This document shows positions 53,990-64,000 of a DNA stretch of 64,000 nt, piece after piece (position 1 is the first letter of the stretch; every line of letters begins with the position of its first letter). Both the position numbers and the translations under genes were made by a program. The DNA is from Salminus brasiliensis (Eukaryota; Chordata; Actinopteri; Characiformes; Bryconidae): assembly GCF_030463535.1 (NCBI RefSeq), contig NC_132879.1, positions 31,852,133 to 31,916,132 of the forward strand, read 5' to 3'. The notes beneath the pieces were generated by a model, which ran no database searches, was not told the DNA's origin, and saw only the letters and a list, made by a program, of their open reading frames with translations.

Positions 53990-55283
53990 ACAGACTCTTA
54001 ATGCTTCAACAACTTTATTGTGCCCAACTGGAACAATCTCCATTTTTAGGTAACCATGGCAACACTTGCAGACCAATGAGGTAGAGATTTTTATACTCTA
54101 AAAAGCAGCTGGGCCAGGCAACAAGCTCAGCACAACAAACCTGAACAAAAAGCAAGAGAGAGGGGCAGATAGAGACCGGCAGAGGGAGAGCGAGACAGAC
54201 GGACAGACAGACGTGACACTAGGTCTTTGGCACAGAGCTTTAGAGTCCAAATGAAAACAGGGAGTAAAGTTGCATTTGATGGTTTACAGTAGATTAGGCC
54301 TAGTAACAGTTAATTCTACATTCAACAGGAACACAACAGTACAAGAATGGAAATTAAAGGGTCATGCTCTAGATGACTCTGCCTGCCCCATTCTATAAGA
54401 GTACAAGGGGGGGATCTAAAACCACCGTCTCCCGTTTCCCCAAGTGCAAATAAAAAAAAGTGCAACAATTTGATTAAAACTATGTACAGTTCACAATCTC
54501 AGAGGTCAAAGTCCGTTCCAATGTCGTTACCAAATAAACCTGACCTTGGATAGCAAGACTGCTGCTGAGCAGCAAAGGAGTCCAAAGATGGAATACTTAA
54601 TGAGTGGAGCTGCTGCATAGCCAGGTCATGCATCAACTATTTATGAACCATTTTATGTTACTCCTTAAAATTAAATTTAAACAACTTTCAAAGTCACAAA
54701 CACCTACCCCATGTAGTTAGAGAGAGTGCACAACTACAGGTCAAATACTAACTAAAAAAAACTCCCAGATCTGATCCATGCCTCAGATTACTGCAGGTAA
54801 AAATGAATAAAAACAGTGTAAAATATCTGAAATGAACTCCAAACTCTAAAATAAAAAAATACCAGATGACCTGCCGTAATAATAATAATAATAATAATAT
54901 ACAGCACAACTGTCCCCTGCTGAGGCTTCTAGACTGATGATTATAGATGCAAGGCATTTAAAAATAAAACAAAAAAATTGCTCTAAAATCAGGAAGGCAT
55001 TTTTCTATTTGCCACCTGCTGAAATCTGGGGTTATCTCCATGGTGACGGTTGTCTGGGTAACTGTGCAAATGGGTCAGCATCACCCATCCCCTCTGTCTG
55101 CATAGTGCCTTAGTGAACAAGTAAACAGCAAAAAGAGAAAGCAGTGCAATACTAGAACTTTCTACAGTGATTCTCTCCTGGCTCTATCAGCTCAGGGGAG
55201 GGGATGGCACAGTTAACCTCCCTCAGCCCAGTGAGCTCTGAGCTCTCTGGGTTAGCAGCAGAGTTATGGTTGGCGCCGCCCAC
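53990..55283 (-). other. Probable CPEB1 3'UTR
   Basis: No ORF or clear transposon occurs between the CPEB1 stop and a minus-strand AATAAA at 54014-54019, so this 1.27-kb stretch is the likely 3'UTR. It contains an (AAT)n run near 54879-54898. Confidence 0.45.
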
Positions 55284-57941
55284 TCAGCTTGAGTTGAGGC
55301 TCCTCTGGTTACGCATGAGGGGCCGGTGACTATTTAGCACATCCATAGAGTGCTGCCAGTGCCAACAGGAGCGGCAGTAGTATTTGAAACAAGCCTGAGA
55401 GAGCAACAGAGAAAATACTGAGTTACAATCACAATCAGACGTCTGACGTTTTCATTTACGTCACAAACATGAATACACTAACAGTTCTAAAAAAACCCAA
55501 AGCTTTACTTTTTAACACATTTACAGATAAACTGATAATATTGAACAGGTTGATCAATAATGCCAGCATATATTTATGACCCAAGGTTTTACATGTATTA
55601 GTAAATATACAGCCAGTAAAAACTAATAATTTGCTACTTTTGGTCAGGGCATGCATCCAACATTCCAACATGCTTTCCTTAAACGACAGGATGTAACCTT
55701 GGTTGATGGGACCACTCGGATCACCATATAAAACATACTCTGTGCAACTACATGAAAAATACAGCAAAACAGCACCACCAGCGCTACAATATTTTTTTTA
55801 GTTAATCTAGAATAGTACTATATAATGTTCGAATATAGGCCAATATTGTGGGTTACAGGATTTTTTAAAATCCAGTAAACATGAACAGCTTTTATACAAA
55901 AGTTTTAGTAAATAGCTTGATGAATTTTGTTAAAAAGCCATTGTATGCATATAAACCACAATTTAGCTCTTCCACACCTTGTCTAATGCACCCCAAAAGA
56001 CTGAAAATGTAGTTCTGAATTTTGATGGTCGCATTTTTGGCAACAACAAAATACAAAGCACAAAACTCTACAACTTACAGAGCCCCGCTGGTGACACCCC
56101 ACATAGATAAAACTAAGACTTAGTAAGGTATGTGAACGAGATACTAACTCGTGGCCATGATGTAGTAAGGTGTTGGAACAAGATTCGTAAGGTGTGGGAA
56201 CAAGATCTTAAGTTGTGGCCATAACTAAGTAAAGTGTGGGAACAAGATCATTAGTTGTGCCCGTGACTTAGTAAGGCATGGTCCTGCTCCTCACTACGCC
56301 CTGCCTCCGCACATTACTATATAGCTTACAGAATTAGTTCTTTAAGACTTTGTGTTTTTAGAGTTGTTTTTGTTTCTTAAATTCTTAAACTATTTGTATC
56401 TTTGCATCATGGATCACAATGTTCTCACCTGGTCTCTGCAGAAAAACGGGCCTGGCTGACCATTACAGACTTGGCACATGGAGTCATCAAGGTATGGGTC
56501 AATCTGAACCTAAAACAAGGGGAAGACAAAAGCATGAATAAGCAGGTGTAGCTGATAGTGGAAGAAACATAACCATTGTTTGGCTATCATGAACACTGGA
56601 CATGTAAAACTCCTGGATACAGGAGAACACACTTGCCCCCTTACCTTCTTGGTGAACTTGGTGGTTTTGATCTCCACAAACGCAGCACTCACTGCTTTTA
56701 GGTAGCTCTTCTGGCTCCTAAAAGTCACACGTCCAGATCCTGCAAAAAAAAAACCCAAATATTTAAAACTCAACAGTTGTATCGAAATATCCATGATATG
56801 CAGATACAATGCACTGATGTAGTAGCAAAAGTAGCAGACCTATGGGATATTTGTGCTTGTCTGTGTCAATCCCAGCGTAAGTGATCCCTCCGAACAGTTC
56901 CTCCATGATGTGGGCCAGAGCTTCGGCATTCAGCATGCCATGGAGAGCTCCTACAAACACTGTCCTGCTCGGGAAGAGCCGCAGCGAGGGGCAGCGTACA
57001 AAATTACTGTCTGTGATCACCCATGGAATCACCTGCACCTATGTGAACAGGAGAAACAGGAGAGCTTTATCACAATACCTAAAGCCTTCAGTCTATCTCA
57101 CCCCTAAATATGAAAAGTCAGACCAGCATGATATGGATGAAATTTCACATTTCTTTTTTAATATCATTGTTGCTATTTGCTAGTTATTTTGATTGTGATT
57201 TACTTTCCCAGTTAGTAGATGATTCTGGGCCAAATAGGGCATAGTTATGGCACTTAAGGGTCAGCTATGGCGATGGCAAATGGCAAAACTGGATTAAGCT
57301 GTAGCCGCCACATTTAGGCTACGTTCATTATTCAATTCCATTTTTTTGTTCAGATCAGATTTGGCAGCTCTTGACAGTTCACATGCATAAATGTAAGAGT
57401 TTTTTCTGGACCTGGGAGTACTTGCTCTGTTTTAGCACTAAGATTCAGACAAAGCCGTCACTGTCATTCCACAGCAGTATGTGGGCCGTATGAAAGTGTA
57501 AGTAAGTATGGGCCAAAACTGGGTCATGACTATTTGACATCTGGGGTCAACACAGTTTTAATACAGTGTTGGTATAAGCCCTTAACCTACAAGCAATCTG
57601 AACTGATGCACAGTTTGAAAGCACCCATATGAGGAGGTCCATCTTTTACTGAGGTACTCACAGTCTTGCTTCGTATCCTTTTGCTGGACATCTTGTAATA
57701 GTACTCCAGGTAATCACCAGGATGCAGATGCTGCTGGGTGCAGGCCTGCAGCAGAGCCTTCACTGACTTCTCTGACTCAAATACTAGGTACACATAACCT
57801 ATAGGGAATATTCAGTCTTAATGTGCATGCTGAGAAATCCCATAATTTCTACTTACTGGAAAATGTGCAAAATGGCTTCAAACTGAAAAAGGGATCTCTG
57901 GGAAATCTGTGTTGCTGTTAATTTAAAAAGAATAAATACTA

Positions 57942-58005
<64 letters not shown>

Positions 58006-61000
58006 CGCCTAGGATAATCTCTTTACCCAAATGACTAAAATCCTTAGGACATATGCCAGAGAAGGCAATGGGCCAAAGCGGTACTGCATTTTGCTGAGAC
58101 AAATTACCTTGAGGAGGGCATCGAGGGTGCTTGCCATCCTTTCCAGGCCACTCCACTTTTAGGGGTCCAAACACACTAAATGTGTTCAAAAGACTAGCTG
58201 TGGAGAGGGAGAGAGAGAGAGAAACGTTAACAGAAACATACATTTGAATTTCTGTTCTGTTGAATTTACAAACAACACTAACATGTTTTTTAATGAATTA
58301 TTCTATATTCTATATATTATTCTATATTCTATACTATATATATATATATATACACACAATGTATAATACAAGCCCACATTTTTTTAAGCGTTCTAGCGTC
58401 AAGCTGAGTTGGATTAAAGGTAAAACAGTTTGTGTTAGATTTTGAATCCAAACAGATATTCTGTAATCATACCACTATGGATTAAGCTACTGATTAATAT
58501 ATGTAATGAACATATATTATTCACCCTCTGTAACATCCCATGGCACTCCTCCCAGGAACACTTTACAAGAGTAGATGGGGTTTTTGTAGTTGCGTGGTGG
58601 CAGCTGTCCAGCCCAGGTACAAGTGGCCTCATTAGTTGCTGTGAGAGGAAATGAACAAAATCAGATCAAGATTCTGAAGCAACATTCTACTGAGTTTTCA
58701 AAGTATTTGCATAAATAAAGCCCTGGGGTCAAAATAAAGTCACTCAAAGAGGTTTGACGTACCACTGTGCACTGTGAAGCAAATTACCTTTTGCTAGTGA
58801 TAAGAATCAAATCAATTTAACACACACACCTTGGCCTACCAGTCCCTTCACGTTTATTGAGCTCACCAGATGTGATCTTTCTTCTTAATGATATTATACA
58901 GATTTTGGTAATCTCTAAGTTTGGTGGGATTCTTATTTTCAACCTCATAACAGCTTTCACTGGCTCTTGTCCTCATGTTGAACAACAGCATTTACAGACT
59001 GTTTGGGACTGTCTTATGCCTGCACTATCAGCTGAAACCATAATTTATGACTTTCAGATTTTAGCAATGTAATCTATACATCACATCAAACCATTTTAGA
59101 TCACGGTGCATCTAAATGAGTGAAATGTGGCTTCCAGCAAACAGTGATTCTGCCTGGGTTTAGTGGTATCTAATGTTAGCATGCTAACAGAAGAGTACCT
59201 GCAGCCTGTCTGTGTAACTGAGCCTTCCTCTCGATACTGAAGGAGTGGTCTGGTGACCCCAGTGTGTCCCAGCTGGGCCAGGTGGATGTCTTTGTCCAGC
59301 ACTTGGCCAGTGATGCTTCAGGCACAGCTGGCAGAGTAGGGGCAAGAGGAGAGATAGGCTCTTCTCTGTGCCCCACGCTGAGTCTCACAGCATCTTTCTG
59401 AGTGCCAGACAGGAGGAAGTTCATAGGTGGAGAGATCCGCAGGCTGGTCTGCAGGAGAAATGCAACTTGCATTGTAAAATGTAACAACACTGTATCAGCA
59501 AAGTGTGTTCAAACATCACTGTCATATTTTATTTAGGTTTGTGTGGATTCTGAGCTGTCTCTGTACTCTAAATGACTGCCTTCGTCAGCATGTTTTTGTG
59601 CTGTGCCTTCAATGAAGGACAGTCCAGGTTTCTCACCAGGTAGTCTCTGGACCAGATGCCTTTTGCAAAGACATCTAGATACTAGAAAATGTAACTTTGT
59701 AATTGAATCTAATTGTGTCTGCCACATTAAAATGAAAGCTGCGATCAAAATGATTTCTTAGCAACTATATATCCAAGGCGCACATTTGTTATTATAAACA
59801 GATACTGAGAGCCCTTGTTTAAGTTAGCTGATTTCTAAACAAGGTGTACCGACATTGTCCAATAGGTTATGGAAAAATCTTGTGTTACAGTAAATTAATT
59901 CAATCAATAATGGCGCAGTAGTTCAGTACTGTGTTTATGAATCCTGACAATGTTTCATAGCCTGAATTGTGATGCTGCTTACCAGGTGGTCGGAACCAGA
60001 GGAGATTCCACTGGTTTCAGAGTCAACAGGACTGCTGGATCCAGAGTTTAGCAAAGAGCAATTCTCTATTGCTGGGGTAATGCAGGCCAGGCTGCTGGAA
60101 AAATGTTCCAACAGGTCTCCTCTCCCCAAAGAACCTTGGCTCTGAGAGCAGTGCGGTGGTCTGTCCAGTACATTACCCAAAGGACCTGTCAACAACCCAA
60201 GCACTGCCAAACACAATATAGACAACATTGTATATAGGCAACAATATACATAAGATGCATATATATATATATATATATATACAACTCAGCCATGTGTGAA
60301 AAATTGTAACTCAATTGAACCTCATCACAATGGTTCCTATCATAGAGCAAACTGTAAAGGGTAGATGACGGGGTCAGAGCACCTCCAAAACACCAGGTCT
60401 TATGAGGGTGTTCCCAATATGCAGTGGTCAGCACCTACCAAAAGTGCTCCAAGGAAGGACAACCGGTGAACCGGCGTCAGGGTCATGGGTGCCAAAGGCT
60501 CACTGATGCGATCTATAGAGGCCCCACCTCACAACTTACAGGACTTAATGAATCTGCTGCTAAAGCTTTGGTGACAGTTTCCACAGGACACCTTCAAAGG
60601 TCTTGTGGAGCCCATGCTTCAATTGTTTTGGCAGCAACACAATATCAGCCAGGTGATTTTAACGTTATGGCTGATTGGTGTGTATATAAACTTTACAAAT
60701 GAGCCCTAGCCCAAATGGTAGATGTAGAATACTAACACTTATCAATACAACAAAGGAACATGGAAAAATGGCACAGCTAACAAATAATTAGTGCAGACAG
60801 CCATATTGTTTAAACCTGAAAATGATTTAATGCATAATAAACTAAGCTGTCAGAGAGAGCTGTCCTAGAATGACATTAGCTCTGAATGAGACAGCAGAAT
60901 TGAGCTGGTTTGGGTGCTGTGCTGTGCTGTGCTAGCGTCTGTCATCTGCTCTATTAGGAGAATTGGGGCAGAGCAAATGTGAGGCGTGCAGGGACTTTAC

Positions 61001-62618
61001 ATTTAGATGCGTATATGCTCTACGAACTACATCATAGTACAAGACTCACATCAAATATAAGCATGAGTTCAATATCAGGGCAAATGTCCATGTTCAAATA
61101 TCTGACCACAACACAGCCTGCTCTGACAACTGCATGTTTTCATGTCCTGAACAAATGCTAGTGGATCAATATAGCAACTAGCCCTGGTGTGTGGGGACTG
61201 GCTCAGGGGGGAAAGTGATTAGTCATGCATGAGTTAAAGATATGAGACAGCACTAAGACTGAGCTCACACCTTCCAGAATGATCTATCACACCAACACAT
61301 ATTCACTTTCTCTCTTCCTATCTCTCGCTCTCTCACACACTCATAGACACATGGGTGCCAGAAAATCTAGAATCATCTATTATCACGGCAGCAGATACTC
61401 ATGTCTATACACACACTTTTACAAAGGGCTCGAAAATACAGTGTACAATCAGAAAGAACGTAGTGATAAACCTGTTCAACTCTAGGCTTATTATTCAGTT
61501 GTTAATCTTGAGGCTTATGTGGTGCAATATGTCCCATAATTACTCAGCAATTACTACAAAACTACAATGTAAAGTGTGTGGTTACGACTGTGAGAAATAG
61601 ACGAGCCCTTAATTTAAAGGTTTAGCACTTAAATTAATGGTGGTTAATTCCTGGACCCACATTATCCATAATCCTAGACTTAAACCGCCCAGTGACATTA
61701 CCATGTGTGCACAATGTGTGTCCAGGAAACCAGCCCTTGATGTAACATAACATGATTAAAAATGTCTACATGCTGACAGCGGTTCTTACTGGTTGCTGGA
61801 GAGCAGGGCTGTGCCGGAGGTTCAGGCTCAGGGCAGGTCCAGGGCTGGTCCCAGCATGGCAGGCCGAGGGACTGCAGGCCCAGGCTGAGCTCTGTGATGT
61901 CCGGCAGGCCAAGGGAAGCATCCTGGTCCTGGCTGCAGAATGGCATCCGGCTAGCCACAGCGGAGCATCCTGCCTCTGGCAGGTCTACCGGGAAAACATA
62001 AGAGGACACAACCAAACAAATACAATCAAACATGTAGGAAACATCAAAATCTGAAAGAAAATCTGTAATCTGTAAGAATAGCTAACAAGACACACAGACT
62101 CAACCGGGTGGAGTTACCTGAACAACCAGGAAAAAAACGACATAGATTTGAGACCACCAAGCCAAATGGTTTTTAAAAACACAGAACTCACAAGACGAAC
62201 CTGCCACACTGCCTGTCGAGGCCTCCATGAGCCTCCGTGTGCATCACTGACACGTTAAACATGTGACTGGTACAGCGAGTCTCTCACTGCCCGAGCCATT
62301 CCCTTCTACAGCACATCAGATGCCAACCGTCACACCCATACCACCGGCTTCACTCACTCCAGATCTCCAGATACTTCCAAGTGCCTCGGCACGGTCCTTG
62401 TATGTGTGTGTGTGTGTGCGTGTATGTGTGTGTGATCAGGGTGTCCAGATATCTGCTGTGCTGCTCTCGGCAGCCGAGCTGCATCACACACTGATCTGAG
62501 GACAGAGAAGCGTTAGTCTCTCTCTCTCTCTCTCTCTCTCACTCGCCCGCTCCCTCTCTCAGTGTCTATGCTGAGTCAGGCCTGGAGCTGGAGGCTGGCC
62601 AGGTGACAAAGGGAGGGG

Positions 62619-62649
<31 letters not shown>

Positions 62650-63521
62650 CACAAGCTAGCTCCTGTAATCACTGTGATTCAGATGGTCTTAGTGAACAGT
62701 TTTGTTTTTCCTTTCTAGCAAGTGGACCAGACACACCCTGCCTTCAGTCGATCAGCACGTTTTGCTATGTTTGATCTAAGGGCACGCGGACAAGCTTTGA
62801 GAGATATTTAATTGACATGTTGGGGATCAAAAATAGCTTTTACACTAGTACCTGCTTGAAACCCAAAGCTTGTAACTGCTAAACCGTCAGCACACACATC
62901 AATGCCATGAAGACGGTTACTTTATCTTACACAATAAACCACAGACAAGCTGGACATACATGCACACACTGTCGGGGGCCTTGGCACGCTTGAGTGTCTG
63001 AAGTGGAGTGCTTACAGGGGCAGCATGATTCAGCAACAACTTAAAACTAGAAAACCAGCTGACAACGCCATTCTGATGCCAGATTGAGTCATTTACAAAA
63101 GCGCTGGGTGTTGGAAGCACATATGCAGGCATCGGAACAGCTGTAGGAACCACGTGCAGGCATCGCAACAGCTCAGGAATTAAACTGACGTCTGTGGATG
63201 GGACTAATCTTTTGACCATTCCTTGGAAACTCATTAGTCATTAGAGCAAACAGGCTCTTCAGCTAGTTAGGTAATATATGTCATAACTACATGAATACAC
63301 TGTGTGAGTAGATGTAAATGGAAATGGGGTTTGACTGGAAGAAGGAGCTTGTTGTTGACAACTGTGTTACCTGTGAGGTAATGCAGAGGAGTTTGACTGT
63401 GGGCCGATAAGGTCCATGTGCATGACAGAGAATTCTCCAGCCAGATGCTCATTCTGCTGAAGACATTTCCAGCACTGCAGGTGAGCTCTACGTGGCTGTC
63501 ACAGGTACACAGACCTTCTTT
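55284..63521 (-). CDS. cpeb1: Cytoplasmic polyadenylation element-binding protein 1 (first exon not found)
   Basis: Eleven minus-strand exons: 63521-63371, 61984-61790, 60185-59983, 59448-59199, 58638-58525, 58197-58108, 57798-57662, 57038-56840, 56739-56645, 56509-56429 and 55394-55284 (TGA). They give 541 aa, phases agreeing; about 10-15 N-terminal residues are missing. CPEB1 binds the UUUUAU element of dormant mRNAs and switches polyadenylation and translation in oocytes and neurons. The first exon shown has [19 protein letters not shown], aligning with the vertebrate NIFRRINAILDNSL block. RRM1 has [10 protein letters not shown] and [11 protein letters not shown]2 has [17 protein letters not shown] and GSGRVTF. 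The ZZ zinc domain is [16 protein letters not shown] plus [15 protein letters not shown]. The regulatory region keeps [17 protein letters not shown] but has no LD(S/T)R kinase site. The start exon is probably right of the window. Confidence 0.93.
56119..56285. repeat. Imperfect tandem repeat, unit about 45-60 bp
   Basis: Units of the form AGTAAGGTGTGGGAACAAGATC plus AAGTTGTGGCCATGACTT recur three to four times in the last CPEB1 intron. Confidence 0.65.
57946..58000. repeat. (TA)27 microsatellite in a CPEB1 intron
   Basis: Uninterrupted TA run 108 bases from the exon at 58108. It is self-complementary and likely unstable. Confidence 0.95.
60259..60281. repeat. (AT)n microsatellite
   Basis: About 11 AT units, close to the decayed transposon copy at 60300. 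Confidence 0.85.
60300..60686 (+). mobile_element. Copy of the ACACCAATCAGCCATAAC-TIR family, left end lost
   Basis: The right end TTAACGTTATGGCTGATTGGTGTG is the family's terminal repeat. The interior AGGGTCATGGGTGCCAAAGG and CCAAGGAAGGACAACCGGTG matches 26043-26508. The left terminal repeat is absent. Confidence 0.7.
62401..62650. repeat. Cluster of (GT)n, (CT)n and (GA)n microsatellites
   Basis: (GT)n at 62403-62433, (CT)n at 62517-62540 and (GA)n at 62621-62649. The CT and GA tracts are complementary and 80 bases apart. They lie in the long CPEB1 intron. Confidence 0.85.
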
Positions 63522-64000
63522 CTAGAAAGAAACAAGAGTTACGAAGAGTACAGAGAACTCAATCCTCATTCACACATTTGCTGTTCCCAGTTAAAAATGG
63601 CCGGTCTTTACAAATGAATGGGTGATCGTACAATAAGTGTATACCATTTGGATTCGAGCAATAGGGACGAGCCCTATGCATCATAAATGCAGTGCATATA
63701 TTTGTGGTGCAGGGCACATGCAACATCCATCATGTACTGTACAGCATGTGCATAATAACACAGAAAATACCACCACTATTACACTTTAATGTTTATGTTG
63801 TAAATATGATTATAATAGTGTTGCACTGCAAATCCTGATATCATTATTATTATTATTATTATATTATTCTGTTTCCATTTTTTCATTCCATTTATTTTCA
63901 GATTGTTTCCATGTTGCTTGTCCTGGAGCTTTCCAGACATCAAAATGGTCCAACTCCATATTTTCACATTTGTAGGGTATTTTTGGGGTACAAACGTTGG
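63522..64000. other. Right edge: CPEB1 intron, nothing else recognised
   Basis: Contains an (ATT)n run at 63842-63861. I looked for the CPEB1 start exon here and found no convincing ATG-donor pair. Confidence 0.4.

Noticed and set aside
56100-56290. Repeat cluster that could be taken for a CRISPR-like array
   Set aside because: Units are imperfect, not separated by unique spacers, and the sequence is a vertebrate intron.
62263-62499. 78-aa plus-strand ORF near the CPEB1 5' region
   Set aside because: Low-complexity (GT)n translation with no splice context or family resemblance.

Overview
This window is vertebrate nuclear DNA, almost certainly from a teleost fish. The genes are split by GT-AG introns, many only about 75-300 bases long. 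The spacers are full of (CA)n, (GA)n and (TA)n microsatellites, Tc1-like and hAT-like relics, CR1/L2-type LINEs and a tRNA-derived SINE of fish type. I see no bacterial, phage or viral gene and no CRISPR array. An otophysan such as a characiform or catfish is my guess from the repeats, but nothing here proves it.

Six protein-coding genes were rebuilt exon by exon, checking that splice phases agree. From left to right: the last seven coding exons of a DEPDC7-like gene (+, 714-7522; its DEP-domain exons lie left of the window); PPIB, the ER cyclophilin B (+, 8502-11053, complete, 216 aa); SNX22 (-, 12029-22155, complete, 213 aa), tail-to-tail with PPIB; SNX1 (-, 27874-37291, complete, 726 aa); an SV2-family major-facilitator transporter (+, 38660-51370, complete, 533 aa), head-to-head with SNX1; and CPEB1 (-, 55284-63521, missing only its first coding exon), tail-to-tail with the transporter. 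PPIB, SNX22 and SNX1 are also neighbours in mammals, which supports their identities.

The genes do not form a single pathway. SNX1 and SNX22 are PX-domain endosomal sorting proteins, PPIB folds secretory proteins, CPEB1 controls cytoplasmic polyadenylation, and the SV2-like protein is a vesicle transporter.

The most notable points are: an enlarged SNX1 N-terminus with an array of acidic D(L/I)F motifs; an SV2-family protein lacking the large luminal domain between TM7 and TM8; CPEB1 lacking the Aurora-type LD(S/T)R sites while keeping the TSG degron; an open, 5'-truncated LINE ORF antisense in a DEPDC7 intron; an unexplained protein-like reading frame just past the SNX22 stop; and two inverted repeats with near-identical loops next to a DEPDC7 splice acceptor.
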